Positions 41,431 to 51,521 are shown, numbered from the stretch's first letter. The stretch: 64,000 bases of DNA from Thermoguttaceae bacterium (GCA_017434455.1 JAFRFG010000033.1:1-64000); one strand, 5' to 3'. Notes: generated by a model not told the origin, from the sequence alone. Program-made: numbers and translations.

Positions 41431-42089
41431 CGCTGTTTCCTTCCGTCGTTTTTCTCCGGTTAGCCGTTTTCCGGCTCTTCCGGCGTTTTGGGGGAGAGCG
41501 CCGCATCGGTTGCTCCGGCAGCGCACAAGGGCTTCCGTTCAAAGGAGACCCCGAAACAACCCAACAGGAGTTTTTTAGATCCGTACCGGTACTATACCGG
41601 AAACGGGGTATTTTTGTCTATAGGCGTCTAAAAAATTAGGCGGTATGACGCTTGGCGAATCCGGGCTCTTCCGCGGTTTGGGGAACCTTTAACCGATTGA
41701 TAAGGCGGACAATATTCCGCGTGTTCTTTAGGTTCATCTTATACCGGCTGATGCAGCATATGAAGACGACAGCGTTCCTTAACTGGTCGGTGACGGCCTA
41801 TCTTTGGGAGTGGAGAACGCGGAAGGAATTGTATTCGGGTTGGGAACCCTTGTTTGTTGCGCGGATAGGACACGGGGGGTACAATGATGCCGATGAACCG
41901 CTTTAGTGCGCGTTTATTACGGGGTTTTTCTTCGTGTGACTTCCCGGATACGGCACGGTAAGGAGTCTTCGGTTTTCTATGATTTGTTTATTCTCGAATT
42001 CCGCTTTAGCCGCGGAATCTGTTGATCAGTCCGGGTGTTGTTCGCGGACCGCTCGCGGCCAAAACCGGCGAAGCGGGGGAGTGGCGCTG
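41431..42089. other. 659-base intergenic region
   Basis: Divergent region between the redox operon and the beta-helix gene. It holds the redox promoter (41586-41620). An 84-codon plus-strand ORF at 41652-41906 has no ribosome site, no recognisable domain and odd composition, so I do not call it. The remainder shows nothing I can assign. Confidence 0.6.
41586..41620 (-). promoter_or_regulatory. Promoter of the redox operon with overlapping inverted repeat
   Basis: On the minus strand TAGACA (41620-41615), 18-base spacer, TATAGT (41596-41591). A perfect inverted repeat CCGGTA-tag-TACCGG (41586-41600) is centred on the -10 box, a likely operator. Leader to ATG 41430 about 155 bases. No regulator gene is adjacent. 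Confidence 0.55.
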
Positions 42090-43898
42090 ATGAGAAATTG
42101 GATTTTGGCGTTTGTTTTCGCGGCAGCTGTATTGGGGGGCGCGGCCGCGATTCGCGCGGCGGACTATTTCGTCGATTCACAAGAGGGAAACGATTCCTCC
42201 GACGGTCAGTCGGCCGAGTCGGCCTGGCAGACGATCGCCCAGGTGAACGCGGCGTCGTTTCAGCCGGGGGACCGGATTTTATTCAAGCGGGGAGGTCTGT
42301 GGCGAGAGAATCTGATTCTGCAATCGGGCGATGAGCAGAGGCCTCTGCTCTACGGCGCCTATGGGGAGGGGGAAAAGCCGCTGCTGCTCGGTTCGACCCC
42401 CCTGAACCGGGAATCGGACTGGGTGGAGGAATCTGACTCGATCTGGGTGACGCGCCCGCCGATGATTCAAACCGCCGAAGCGGATCAGCCGATGGCGTTT
42501 CTTTCCGGCGGCTGGTCGCTCCACACGGAAAACGGCGCGTCGGTCGGCCGGCGGATCGACGGTACCGGGACCGGTGTGCGGATTCATCTGGACTGTCACA
42601 CGGCGGGAACCGCCTCGAATCATATCCAGCTGATCAACGGTACTTTCCCGGTTCAAAGGGGCGAGTGCTACCGTGTTCGGTTTACCGGCTCGGCGACAAA
42701 ACCGGTTGAGCCGAAGATTCTCCTGATGCGTTCCGGTCCCCCTTGGACCGGTTACGGCGTGATTCTCGGCGGCGATGCCGAACTTGGCCCAGAGGAGAAA
42801 GAACACACATTAATTCTCAAGGTCACCAAGACGGCGGACGACGCCCGGCTGACTTTCTATTTTGGCGGACTTGTCCCGGAGGAGACCCAAATCGATATCG
42901 GTTCGTTCTCGGTGGAGCGGCTCGACGCGATCCCCTTTATCAACGATGTCGGAAATATCATTCTCGACGGAAACCGCGCGGGAGTGAAAAAATGGCGCCG
43001 GGAGGATCTGAAAAATCAGGATGATTTCTGGTACGACATCGTCGGCGACGGCCGGCTGCGGTTTTATTCCCAGGCCAACCCGGCGAAAAAGTATCGCTCG
43101 ATCGAAGCGGCGAACCGGGAGCATATCATTATTCAGTTCGGTGTGCACGACGTGATTGTCGAGGATTTGGATCTGCGCTATGGGGCGGCGCACGGTTTTG
43201 GCGGCGGAGGGGTCGCGCGGATGACCATCCGCCGCTGCGATATCTCTTGGATCGGCGGCGGGGATCAGAATCAAACCGGCGGGGAAGGACGGCGTGTGCG
43301 ATTTGGGAACGGGATCGAGTTTTGGTGCAGCGCCGTCGACTGCCTCGTGGAGGACTGCCGCCTGTGGGAGATTTACGACGCGGCTTTGTCCAATCAGGGA
43401 AACGGAACAAATACCCAGAAGAACATCACCTATCGGAACAACGAGATCTGGAACAGCGAGTATTCGTTCGAGTATTGGAATCGAGACGAAAGCTCGGTCA
43501 CCGAGAATATCGTCTTTGAGGGGAACCGCTGCTACAACGCCGGTTTCGGGTGGGGCCATTCCCAGCGGCCGGACCCGAACGGAAGGCACCTGATGTTCTA
43601 TTCCAATACGGCGAAAACCACGGGGGTGCTCATCCGCGGAAATCTGTTCTGTGAGGCGATCGATTCCCTCATCCGGCTGACGCCGACACAAACCAATCCC
43701 GATTGGCAGACGACGGCGCTTCGCTTTGAGTCGAACCGGTTCTACAACAGCGAAAAAGACGCGGCGTGGTGGCTCCAGGAGAAGATCGGCGCGGACGACT
43801 ACTCGCACTTTCTGCGCCTCCTCGGTCCCGAGAACAATAACACCTGGCAAAAGCCGGAAACGATCCCTCCGGTTCCCGAATCGGCCCCCGTGCGGTAG
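42090..43898 (+). CDS. Secreted right-handed beta-helix protein, pectate-lyase-like
   Basis: A 602-residue protein; ATG 42090 follows GGGGGAG and gives signal peptide MRNWILAFVFAAAVLGGAAAIRA. The mature start DYFVDSQEGNDSSDGQSAESAWQTIAQVNA is the typical entry to secreted beta-helix proteins. Residues about 110-270 form a beta-rich insert (carbohydrate-binding-like, with YRVRFTGSATKP). From 285 on, repeated strands such as IVEDLDLRYGAAHGFG, MTIRRCDISWIGGG, CLVEDCRLWEIYDAALSNQG and ITYRNNEIWNSEYSFEYWN build the helix. Likely a polysaccharide lyase or hydrolase; no family-defining catalytic residues can be named. Confidence 0.75.
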   Translation: MRNWILAFVFAAAVLGGAAAIRAADYFVDSQEGNDSSDGQSAESAWQTIAQVNAASFQPGDRILFKRGGLWRENLILQSGDEQRPLLYGAYGEGEKPLLLGSTPLNRESDWVEESDSIWVTRPPMIQTAEADQPMAFLSGGWSLHTENGASVGRRIDGTGTGVRIHLDCHTAGTASNHIQLINGTFPVQRGECYRVRFTGSATKPVEPKILLMRSGPPWTGYGVILGGDAELGPEEKEHTLILKVTKTADDARLTFYFGGLVPEETQIDIGSFSVERLDAIPFINDVGNIILDGNRAGVKKWRREDLKNQDDFWYDIVGDGRLRFYSQANPAKKYRSIEAANREHIIIQFGVHDVIVEDLDLRYGAAHGFGGGGVARMTIRRCDISWIGGGDQNQTGGEGRRVRFGNGIEFWCSAVDCLVEDCRLWEIYDAALSNQGNGTNTQKNITYRNNEIWNSEYSFEYWNRDESSVTENIVFEGNRCYNAGFGWGHSQRPDPNGRHLMFYSNTAKTTGVLIRGNLFCEAIDSLIRLTPTQTNPDWQTTALRFESNRFYNSEKDAAWWLQEKIGADDYSHFLRLLGPENNNTWQKPETIPPVPESAPVR

Positions 43899-43919
43899 TC
43901 TTGCATTTTTCTGCGCTGT

Positions 43920-43952
43920 AAAAAAAGGGGGGGAAACACCTCCCCTTTTTTT
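43920..43952. terminator. Bidirectional terminator
   Basis: AAAAAAGGGG and CCCCTTTTTTT surround a short loop between convergent genes. The stem continues into A:T pairs on both sides, so it can serve the beta-helix gene and the WD40-like lipoprotein gene, whose stop codon touches it. Confidence 0.85.
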
Positions 43953-45237
43953 AGAACCAGTTATCCAGCGGCGATTTATTCTCCTCCTTGGCCTTCATCT
44001 CGGCGCGGATGTTCCACTGCCTTATCTCTTCGCGGCTGGTTCCGTACTGAACAATCGTTCCGTCGGGGACGAACGTCAGCGCGCTGATCGACCCGGTGGT
44101 GTCGTCTTCGGCCCGGTCGGCGCGGCTGCGCAGGATCGTTCCCTTTCGGATATCCCAGAGGAAAAGGGTCCCGTCCTCGCCCTCCAGACCGATCGCCAGT
44201 TTGGGCGTCGTCGGCGCGAAGTCGAGCGCCGAGATCTTTTTTTCATGCTCCCCCAGTTCCGTCAAAAGCGCGCCGTTGGCGCTTTGGTAGACGGCGACAC
44301 AATTTTCCTTGGATCGGAAGGCGATCGAGCTGCTGCTCGGGGAAAAACGCCCCAGCGTGGCGCCGGACGGCTCGTTGACGAAGAACGACGTGACGAACAA
44401 AGGGGTCAGCGGAAGGATGGCGTCGTCGATCGGAACCGATCTGGGGGCCTTGAGATCCCAGATGACGATCGGCTTTTTCTCGGATTCGGTCCGGTCGGCG
44501 TCGACGACCTCGGTGGCGATCAAGCTGCCGTCGGCCGAGAAATCGACGATCCTCACCACGGTGATCGGGCCGTTTTCCGAGTCGGGGAGGGGCTTGTCTG
44601 TCGGGAAGGACAAAACCCGCTTCGGATCCTCCAGGTCGGTCAATTCCCAGGTGCCGTCGTCCCACTGACCGGCGAGCCAATCGCCGCCGCGGGACAGCAG
44701 CGCGTCACGGTAGGGGAGGGGGGAGGGGAGGACGGTCTCAACCTTCTTTTCTTCCTCTCCGGGGACGATCTTCTGCAGCGACAAATCCCCTTCTTCCGAC
44801 TTGGAGACGATCAACAGGTGACCGCTTTTGTCAAACGCGATATCTCTGGGCCGGCCAATCTTCGCCAAACAGGGGGGATTGATTTCAAGCGGCTTCTGAA
44901 ACGACGTGTTGAACAGAAGCAGCGCCCGGTCGCCGCGGTTCGCCGACAGGGTGGGCAGCTCCCGTCCCAGCGGGTTGTCGGCCGGGGCCGGCTCGGTAAG
45001 AACCGCCATAAATTCGCCGTTGTGGGAATAATGGATCGCGATCGCGTTGCCGGTGATGTCGCGGGAGTGCGGCGGTTTCCGGGTTGGTTTGGCGAGGAAG
45101 GGGTTCGAGGGGATTTTTATCAGCGGGGAACAACCGACCGCGGCCAGCGCCAGGGCGAGGAGGGCCAGCAGCGGCCGCCCGACGCTGAATCGGGACGATT
45201 GGACGCCCCGCGGATGGCTTTTTCTCGTCGCGGACAT
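43951..45237 (-). CDS. WD40-like beta-propeller lipoprotein
   Basis: A 428-residue protein. The N-terminus has a long basic stretch, then LLALLALALAAVGC, a lipobox at C36. The rest has WD40-type blades: AIAIHYSHNGEFMAVLTE, PRDIAFDKSGHLLIVS, IVDFSADGSLIATEVV ... KKPIVIWDLKAP, ISALDFAPTTPKLAIGLEGEDGTLFLWDIRKG and ISALTFVPDGTIVQYGTSREEIRQWNI. Probably a membrane-anchored scaffold in the periplasm. Planctomycetes have many WD40 proteins; this one has no fused kinase. The start could lie further downstream, nearer the lipobox. Confidence 0.75.
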   Translation of the reverse strand: MSATRKSHPRGVQSSRFSVGRPLLALLALALAAVGCSPLIKIPSNPFLAKPTRKPPHSRDITGNAIAIHYSHNGEFMAVLTEPAPADNPLGRELPTLSANRGDRALLLFNTSFQKPLEINPPCLAKIGRPRDIAFDKSGHLLIVSKSEEGDLSLQKIVPGEEEKKVETVLPSPLPYRDALLSRGGDWLAGQWDDGTWELTDLEDPKRVLSFPTDKPLPDSENGPITVVRIVDFSADGSLIATEVVDADRTESEKKPIVIWDLKAPRSVPIDDAILPLTPLFVTSFFVNEPSGATLGRFSPSSSSIAFRSKENCVAVYQSANGALLTELGEHEKKISALDFAPTTPKLAIGLEGEDGTLFLWDIRKGTILRSRADRAEDDTTGSISALTFVPDGTIVQYGTSREEIRQWNIRAEMKAKEENKSPLDNWF

Positions 45238-45599
45238 AATTGTTCTTCGTATGTTGTTCTTCGTTTATTGCTTTTGGCGGTGGTCGGCGGGGAGCCCCTC
45301 CCGCGCGCGGGGAGTGTACGGATTTTTGCCCGAAGGGTCAAGAGCGCCCGCGGCGCTGAAGAGGCGTACCCGCGGGTGCTCAAGGCGGACGATAGGAGGT
45401 TGAGAGGAATGGACTTTATCGATTGTAACGGTTGTATCGGAACAGCATCTTTTTATTGTTGTTCTTATTGAAAAGAAACAAGGAGTTTTACGGGATTCTC
45501 TCAAGTTTTTGAATAAGATAGATGTTCAGAGGTCACTTTTATCTCGGGGTGTGCCCGAGACAAAGGTTTTTCCCAGGGGAAAGTTCATAGGCGACGAAA
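45238..45599. other. 362-base divergent intergenic region
   Basis: Between the WD40-like lipoprotein (minus) and a membrane protein (plus). The left part is GC-rich, the right part (45420-45540) is AT-rich and probably holds the plus-strand promoter. I could not find a -35/-10 pair close to consensus. No convincing ORF. Confidence 0.5.
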
Positions 45600-46886
45600 A
45601 TGTTTTTCCGAGTTTTCATCCCAAGGAACATGTTTTGCTGCTGCCTCCTGTTCTTCGCCGCTGTTGGGGTACTCCTGGTTTTGTTCGGACTGTACTACCA
45701 GCAGCCCCAGATCGAGGAGCTGGTCGGACAGGCGCTTCGTCCGGTCGATCTGGGGAGTGAGGGGAGTCTTTTCACCTGGTTCCTCTCGATACTCTGGCTG
45801 GTCGTCTCGGGGATCGGTTTTGTCTCGGCGCTGATGACCCTCTCCCAAAGGGCGCTGAAGTCGTGCTTTTGGTCCGTCGTCGCGCTGACCGGGTTGGTGA
45901 TGAGCTGTGTCACCGCCTGCGGGCTTTCCCCGCTGATCTCGCGCATGGCCCAAAAAGGGATCGTTCTCGTCTCGGGGGGGGCTCTCTCGGAGGAAAGCTC
46001 TGCCTTTGTCTTCTACGGTGTCCTCGGCGCGGTGGGCGTGATCTTCGCGCTCTACGCGTTCCGGTACGTTTCGTTCTTTTCGTCCATCACCCGCAAAGTG
46101 CTCTGGCTGTTCTTTGTCTGCTCGTTTTCCCTGGCGACGGTGAGTATCGCCTTCCATTGGATCATTCCGACCGAGGAGGGGACCGAGAGCTCCTTGGCCG
46201 CGGCGGTCGACGACCGGGCGGCAGACGGTTCGGCGGCGTACGGGCAGGGGCGGCTCGTTCCGAAGAGCGAATCCGGTTCGTCGGTCGATATCGGCCGTTC
46301 CTCCGGTGCCGCCGGAGGTTCTTCCGGCACACTGAGCAAGCCGACCGTCATCGGCAAACCGAACGGCACCGACCGTGGGACGAATCCAACCGATCCGACG
46401 GGGCAGAAGAAGGGCAAGGACAGCGAAAAGGGAGACTTTGTCTCGTGCGCCTACTCCTCGGATCCGAATCACCAAGCCGAGGAGCGCCCCTGCGTGAGGA
46501 GTTGGTCGGATCTGTTTGGGATCGATCTGTCTCCCTTCAGGAAGGCGGACGAGTCGGGCAGCGGCGATGCCGAAACGGCCGAACCGAAGGAGTGTTTCTT
46601 AAGCGCCCTGAACCTCGATCTGGTCAGAACCCGTGAACTGTGCCGCCGGGGGACGTACGCTCTGTTTGTGGTCTTTTTCAGTACCGCTTTACTGGTGTTG
46701 GCCCGCGCCGAGCGGATCTACACCGAATACAAGCAGTATACCATAAAAAAAATGCGTATCATTCAGCAGATAGAGAAGGAGAACCCTTACGAGAAAAAGA
46801 ACCGGGAGACCGCGTCGTACTACGATAACCAGTTCGATTATTCTCAGTTTGGGGATTTCAATTCGATGGATTTCCCGATGCGATAA
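45600..46886 (+). CDS. Membrane protein of unknown function
   Basis: A 428-residue protein with five or so spans: about 10-32, 58-82, 88-110, 135-160, 168-190, then a long polar, Gly/Ser/Thr-rich periplasmic or cytoplasmic region (about 195-330, KPTVIGKPNGTDRGTNPTDP) and one more span near 355-375 (TYALFVVFFSTALLVLARAERIY). The C-terminus is charged and helical, ending DYSQFGDFNSMDFPMR. No family recognised. ATG 45600 lacks a good ribosome site; ATG 45630 is an alternative start. Its last bases overlap the end of lpxK on the other strand by 29 bases. Confidence 0.65.
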   Translation: MFFRVFIPRNMFCCCLLFFAAVGVLLVLFGLYYQQPQIEELVGQALRPVDLGSEGSLFTWFLSILWLVVSGIGFVSALMTLSQRALKSCFWSVVALTGLVMSCVTACGLSPLISRMAQKGIVLVSGGALSEESSAFVFYGVLGAVGVIFALYAFRYVSFFSSITRKVLWLFFVCSFSLATVSIAFHWIIPTEEGTESSLAAAVDDRAADGSAAYGQGRLVPKSESGSSVDIGRSSGAAGGSSGTLSKPTVIGKPNGTDRGTNPTDPTGQKKGKDSEKGDFVSCAYSSDPNHQAEERPCVRSWSDLFGIDLSPFRKADESGSGDAETAEPKECFLSALNLDLVRTRELCRRGTYALFVVFFSTALLVLARAERIYTEYKQYTIKKMRIIQQIEKENPYEKKNRETASYYDNQFDYSQFGDFNSMDFPMR

Positions 46887-47952
46887 GGGATAATCTCTCC
46901 CAGAGCTCCCGCTCGCCGCGCCGAAAGCGGATGTTAATCTCCAAGGCGGCGCAGGGAAGCGGGAAGGAAAGCCGCCGAAGTTTAACCAGGTCTTTCATCG
47001 TCGTGAGCAGCCGCCGGGCACCGGCGGCTGCCGCTTTTTCCGTCAGGTGGTTGATATCCTCTTGGGTGTAGGGAAAGTGGTCGGGGAAGAACCGGGTACC
47101 GACCGGCTCGATCCCGAGCCGCCGCGCGGTACGGGAAAACCCCGCGGGGTTGCCGATGCCGCAGAACAAAAAGCAGTCATGACGGTACGGGGCCAGCGCG
47201 GTCCCCGGTTCCTCGAGGGCACGCCGCGCGAAACGGCCGTCCGGGGCGATTTCGACCAGCGCCGCGGGTACGTGCGCCGCCTCGCACAAAAGCGCGCCGG
47301 GGGCGTATTGACGAATCTTGCGGCGGAGTGTTTCAATTTCTTCGGGCAGGATAAGATCGGTCCGGGTGAGAATCACGATTTCGGCACGCCCCAGCGATGT
47401 GGGCGGCTCGCGCAAAAATCCCCGCGGAAAGATTGCCCCGCCGCCGAACGGTTCGGTGGCGTCGATTAAGACCAAATCGACCGTTCGCTCTAAGCGCCGG
47501 TACTGAAAGCCGTCGTCCAAGAGGAGTATTTCGGTTTCGGGATGCTCCTCCAGCAGGCGCCTTCCCGCCCCGACGCGGTCGATCGCCTGATAGTGGGGAA
47601 CCGCGGGGAAACGCTCATAAAGCTCGGCGGCCTCGTCGTTGACCCGGTCCGGTCTTTCGGCACCGTATCCCCGAGAGAGAATCGCCGCGCGGCGGCCGCG
47701 CCGCTGGAGGCCGTCGGCAAGATAGGCGATCATCGGGCTTTTGCCGGTCCCCCCCAAGGTGATATTGCCGACGCTGATCACCGCACGGGCCAGCGTGTGA
47801 CGGCGGAAAAGATGGTGGTCATAGAGGAAATTTCGAGCACGCACCGCCGCGCCGTAAGGGATACTGACCGCGCGAAGAAGCGCTCGGGCCACCAGCGCGC
47901 TCGGGGTACGCCGCTGACCGCTGACGATGGCGCGAAAGTCTTCCGCTGTCAT
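46858..47952 (-). CDS. lpxK: Tetraacyldisaccharide 4'-kinase
   Basis: A 364-residue enzyme that phosphorylates the 4' position of the lipid A disaccharide precursor at the inner membrane. Walker A is GNITLGGTGKSP (62-73), followed by AILSRGYGAERPDRVNDEAAELYERFP, EILLLDDGFQYRRLERTVDLVLID and PRGFLREPPTSLGRAEIVILTR, all hallmark LpxK blocks. The N-terminal hydrophobic helix (LVARALLRAVSIPYGAAV) anchors it. It lies 29 bases after trkH, last of a probable accB-accC-trkH-lpxK transcript. Its presence indicates lipopolysaccharide in the outer membrane. Confidence 0.95.
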   Translation of the reverse strand: MTAEDFRAIVSGQRRTPSALVARALLRAVSIPYGAAVRARNFLYDHHLFRRHTLARAVISVGNITLGGTGKSPMIAYLADGLQRRGRRAAILSRGYGAERPDRVNDEAAELYERFPAVPHYQAIDRVGAGRRLLEEHPETEILLLDDGFQYRRLERTVDLVLIDATEPFGGGAIFPRGFLREPPTSLGRAEIVILTRTDLILPEEIETLRRKIRQYAPGALLCEAAHVPAALVEIAPDGRFARRALEEPGTALAPYRHDCFLFCGIGNPAGFSRTARRLGIEPVGTRFFPDHFPYTQEDINHLTEKAAAAGARRLLTTMKDLVKLRRLSFPLPCAALEINIRFRRGERELWERLSLIASGNPSN

Positions 47953-47981
47953 AATCTTGGGATCCTGTGAAGCGTGCGGTT

Positions 47982-49586
47982 TCAGTGCCGCCGCCAGAAA
48001 GCCGGGGAGAACAAAAGGATCGGGAGATAGAGCTCCAGACGGCCCATGAGCATTGCCCAGGAGAAGAGAAACTTCACCTTGGAGCAGAGGAACCCGTAAT
48101 TTCCTTTCGCGCCGAACGGGCCGAAGGCCGGCCCGACATTGGAGTGCATCGAAAGCGAGGCGGACAGCGCGTTGATCACCCGGCCCCCCTCGTCGCAGAC
48201 GGGGGCCGGGCTGTCGTGCAGCGGCTCAAAGGTCAGCGCGACGAAGGCGACCAGGAATACCGAGAGCAAAAACGCGCACAGGTAGGTCATCACCGCCGAG
48301 GTGGTTTCATTTCCGAAGACCGCCTTTCCGACGCGGACGGTCTGAACCAGGTTGGGGCGATGGGCACGGCCAATCTCCTGCGAGATGGTTCGAACGGCGA
48401 TGAGGTTGCGGATGACCTTGGTTCCCCCCGCGGTGCTCCCGGAACAGCCGCCGATGAACATCAGGTGGATGAAGACCAAAAGGGCCAGGCCATTCCAGCG
48501 CTCGTACTCGTCCAGACAAAAGCCGGTTCCGGTGAGGGCCGAGACGACGTGAAAAACCGTCAATCGCAGCGCCGTCGGCCAGGGGAGAAGGCCGTTTTCG
48601 GTTTCGACGATCGGGACGCTCTCGGTTCCGAAGACCTCAAAGTCATGGCAGACGATTCCCGAGACAAAGACCACGATCGTCGCTAGGAGAATGATCTGTA
48701 AATAACCGCGCCATTCGGTGTCGCGCAAAAGCGCCGCCGGCTTGCCGAGGAGAAGGTGCAGAAGCAAAACGATATTCGATCCGGCCAAGATCATGAAGAC
48801 GATCAATGTCCACTCAATCACCGGGCTGTTGCAGCCCGGATCGGTCGCGAAGTGGCCGATGCTCCCGTTGTAGGTGCTAAAGCCCCCCGTCGACAGGGTC
48901 GAGAAGGCGTGGCACAGCGCGTCGAAGGACGAAAGACCGCAGATCCTCAAAAGAATCGTCAGGACCAGGGCCATTCCCACGTAGAGGTACGATAACAGAC
49001 GGGCCACGCTTTGAACCTGCATCGGGGAACCGAAGGCCCCTGCGCCGAGCTCGGCGTTCATCATCATCTTTCCGGCGACCCCCTGACCGATGAGAATGAC
49101 GAAAAGGACCATGATTCCCAAGCCGCCGAGGAAGTGGGTGGTGGCGCGCCAGAATAGAATCGTTCGCGGAACGGCCCCGGGAGCCTCGACGTTGGCCAAA
49201 ACGGTCGCCCCGGTGGTGGTGATCCCCGAGGTCGACTCAAAGATAGCGTCGGCGGCCGACATAGCAACGCCCTCACGGACTTCGGCGCCGCTGAGCAGGT
49301 ACGGCAGCGCTGCCAGAAGAATCGCCAGGATCCAGCTCAGTGGGACCACCGCGATCGACTCGCAGCGCAGAAACTGGTCGTCTTTGGCCGCCCGGCCGAG
49401 AAAACGGAGAATCTCGCCGAGCGCCACGCAGATCAGCGCCGAGCAGAGCAGCGCCAGGAAACCGGTGCGCTCCTGTTCCCAGACCCCGCCCAAAGAGGGA
49501 AACGCCCAGGGGAGCGAAAAGAGCATACTGATCCCCAAAAGATCAGCGATGAGTCCGAGAAGCCGGACGATAAGCCGAAAGTTCAT
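47982..49586 (-). CDS. trkH: TrkH/KtrB-type potassium transporter membrane subunit
   Basis: A 534-residue polytopic protein with four M1-P-M2 repeats. Filter loops are seen as STSGITTTGATVL, STLSTGGFSTYNGSIG, SALTGTGFCLD and SMHSNVGPAFGPFG, each with the filter Gly, and the arginine-rich TM after GGCSGSTAGGTKVIR is typical. It forms the K+ pathway and needs a TrkA/KtrA RCK partner, which is not in this window. It starts 40 bases after accC. Housekeeping; linkage to accC is not functional in any obvious way. Confidence 0.92.
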   Translation of the reverse strand: MNFRLIVRLLGLIADLLGISMLFSLPWAFPSLGGVWEQERTGFLALLCSALICVALGEILRFLGRAAKDDQFLRCESIAVVPLSWILAILLAALPYLLSGAEVREGVAMSAADAIFESTSGITTTGATVLANVEAPGAVPRTILFWRATTHFLGGLGIMVLFVILIGQGVAGKMMMNAELGAGAFGSPMQVQSVARLLSYLYVGMALVLTILLRICGLSSFDALCHAFSTLSTGGFSTYNGSIGHFATDPGCNSPVIEWTLIVFMILAGSNIVLLLHLLLGKPAALLRDTEWRGYLQIILLATIVVFVSGIVCHDFEVFGTESVPIVETENGLLPWPTALRLTVFHVVSALTGTGFCLDEYERWNGLALLVFIHLMFIGGCSGSTAGGTKVIRNLIAVRTISQEIGRAHRPNLVQTVRVGKAVFGNETTSAVMTYLCAFLLSVFLVAFVALTFEPLHDSPAPVCDEGGRVINALSASLSMHSNVGPAFGPFGAKGNYGFLCSKVKFLFSWAMLMGRLELYLPILLFSPAFWRRH

Positions 49587-49626
49587 CGAACTTGGAACCC
49601 CTCCTTAACCGCGCCGGACGGAGCCG

Positions 49627-50970
49627 TTACTGGTTCAGCATCCGCTGAATAAAGCCGGTATCGACCTTGCCGGCGACGAAGTCCCCGTGACGAAGGATTT
49701 TCTTCTGGATCGGAACCGAGGTCTTGATCCCCTCGACCTTCAGCTCGTCGAGCGCGCGGAGCATGCAGGCGATCGCCTCCTCGCGGGTCGGCTGATGGAC
49801 CAGGAGCTTTCCGATCATCGAGTCGTAATTCGGGTTGACGACATAGCCGGCGTGGGCGTGCGAATCGAACCGGACGCCGAAACCGCCGGGGACAATCATG
49901 CCGGTGATCTTCCCCGGGCAGGGACGGAAGCCATGGTCGGGGTCTTCGGCGTTGATGCGGCACTCGATCGCGCAGCCGCGATGGACAATATCTTTTTGGG
50001 TGAAGGGGAGTTTCCCTCCACTGGCGACAATCAGCTGCGCCTTGATCAGATCGACCCCGGTCACCAGCTCGGTGACCGGATGCTCAACCTGAATTCGGGC
50101 GTTCATCTCGATAAAGTAGTAGTTGCCCTGCGCGTCGACGATGAACTCGACCGTTCCGGCGTTAGTGTAGCCCGACTCTTTGACCAAACGGGCGGCCGCC
50201 TCGCACAGGGCGGTGCGGGTCTTCTTAGAGAGGTTCGGCGCGGGACTCTCTTCGATGAGCTTCTGATGGCGGCGCTGCATCGAGCAGTCGCGTTCCCAGA
50301 GGTGAACGACGTTGCCGTGGTTGTCGGCGATAATCTGCGCCTCGACGTGGCGGGGATTCTCGATGAACTTCTCGATGTAGACGTCGGCGTTGCCAAACGC
50401 GGCGGCCGCCTCCTGCGAGGCCTGCGCCAAGGCGTTTTTCAGTTCCTCGTCGCTGTAAGCGACACGCATCCCGCGGCCTCCGCCGCCGGCGGAGGCCTTG
50501 ACCAGAACCGGATAGCCGATGCCGCGGGCGCACTGAAGCGCCTCGGCCTCGGAGGTGATCAGCCCCTCGCTGCCGGGAACCGTCGGAACGTCGCCGGCGC
50601 GGGCGATCTTGCGAGCGCTGTTCTTGTCGCCGAGCAGCTGCATCGCCTGATGGGTCGGGCCGATGAACTCGTAGCCGCTGGCGCGGCAGACTTCGGCGAA
50701 GTGGGCGTTTTCGGAGAGAAAACCGTATCCCGGATGGATGGCGTCGACCCCGCCGAGTTCGGCGGCGGAGATGATCCGATCGATCTTCAGGTAGCTCTGC
50801 TGAGCGCGCGCCGGACCGATGCAGATGGTTCGATCGGCCAGCGCCAGGTAAGCGCTTCCCAGGTCGGCCTGGCTGCAGACGGCAACCGTCTCGATCCCCA
50901 TCTCATGGCAGGCACGGATGATCCGCAGCGCGATTTCCCCTCGGTTGGCGATCAGAATTCTCTTGAACAT
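49627..50970 (-). CDS. accC: Acetyl-CoA carboxylase, biotin carboxylase subunit
   Basis: A 447-residue ATP-grasp enzyme that carboxylates the biotin on Acc[27 protein letters not shown] is the standard start, then [17 protein letters not shown], the glycine-rich lid [34 protein letters not shown], and the active-site block [24 protein letters not shown]. Length is typical of AccC (about 450). It starts 20 bases after accB, forming the usual accBC pair; accA and accD are elsewhere. Confidence 0.97.
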   Translation of the reverse strand: MFKRILIANRGEIALRIIRACHEMGIETVAVCSQADLGSAYLALADRTICIGPARAQQSYLKIDRIISAAELGGVDAIHPGYGFLSENAHFAEVCRASGYEFIGPTHQAMQLLGDKNSARKIARAGDVPTVPGSEGLITSEAEALQCARGIGYPVLVKASAGGGGRGMRVAYSDEELKNALAQASQEAAAAFGNADVYIEKFIENPRHVEAQIIADNHGNVVHLWERDCSMQRRHQKLIEESPAPNLSKKTRTALCEAAARLVKESGYTNAGTVEFIVDAQGNYYFIEMNARIQVEHPVTELVTGVDLIKAQLIVASGGKLPFTQKDIVHRGCAIECRINAEDPDHGFRPCPGKITGMIVPGGFGVRFDSHAHAGYVVNPNYDSMIGKLLVHQPTREEAIACMLRALDELKVEGIKTSVPIQKKILRHGDFVAGKVDTGFIQRMLNQ

Positions 50971-50990
50971 GGTCCGGTCCCCTCTAGAGA

Positions 50991-51521
50991 TTATCCGCGG
51001 GTATCGATCTTAAACAGCGGCATGCCGAAGTCGACCGCTTCGCCGTTCTTGACCAGAACCGCGACGACCTTGCCGGAGATTTCGCCCTGGATTTCGTTGT
51101 AGACCTTCATCGCCTCGATGATACAGACGGTCGTCTCGGGGGTGATGACATCTCCCACCTTGACGAATGGGGGCTTATCGGGCGACGGGGCGGTGTAGAA
51201 GGTACCGACCATCGGGGAGGTGATCAGCTGGATCGAGCTGTCGTCTGGCTTGTCGTCCCTCGCGGCGGCCGGCGCGGCACTGGCCGCGGGCGCGGCCGGC
51301 ACAAAGCTTGGGACGGGGACCGGGGCGGCGGCCGACCCGACGGCGCGGTCACGGCGAAGTTGGATCCCGCAGCGTCCCTGCGTGAGGTTGATCTCGGTCA
51401 GATCGTTGGCCGTCATCAGGGAAACAAGCCGCTCGACCAGGGCCGGATCGAAGACGTCGCCGCGGTCTTGACGCGCCTCGGCGTCACCCTGGCGTTTTTC
51501 TCGTTTGATCTCTTTTTTCAT
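50991..51521 (-). CDS. accB: Acetyl-CoA carboxylase, biotin carboxyl carrier protein
   Basis: A 176-residue protein. An N-terminal helix-rich part ([21 protein letters not shown]) is joined by an Ala/Pro-rich linker to the biotinyl domain: [20 protein letters not shown], thumb included, and [17 protein letters not shown] with the biotinylated Lys in EAMK. It carries CO2 from AccC to the carboxyltransferase. First gene of the operon, with a strong promoter 38 bases upstream. Confidence 0.95.
   Translation of the reverse strand: MKKEIKREKRQGDAEARQDRGDVFDPALVERLVSLMTANDLTEINLTQGRCGIQLRRDRAVGSAAAPVPVPSFVPAAPAASAAPAAARDDKPDDSSIQLITSPMVGTFYTAPSPDKPPFVKVGDVITPETTVCIIEAMKVYNEIQGEISGKVVAVLVKNGEAVDFGMPLFKIDTRG

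Noticed and set aside
41652..41906. 84-codon plus-strand ORF in the redox operon/beta-helix intergenic region
   Set aside because: Non-ATG start, no ribosome site, no recognisable fold and not codon-biased like neighbours.
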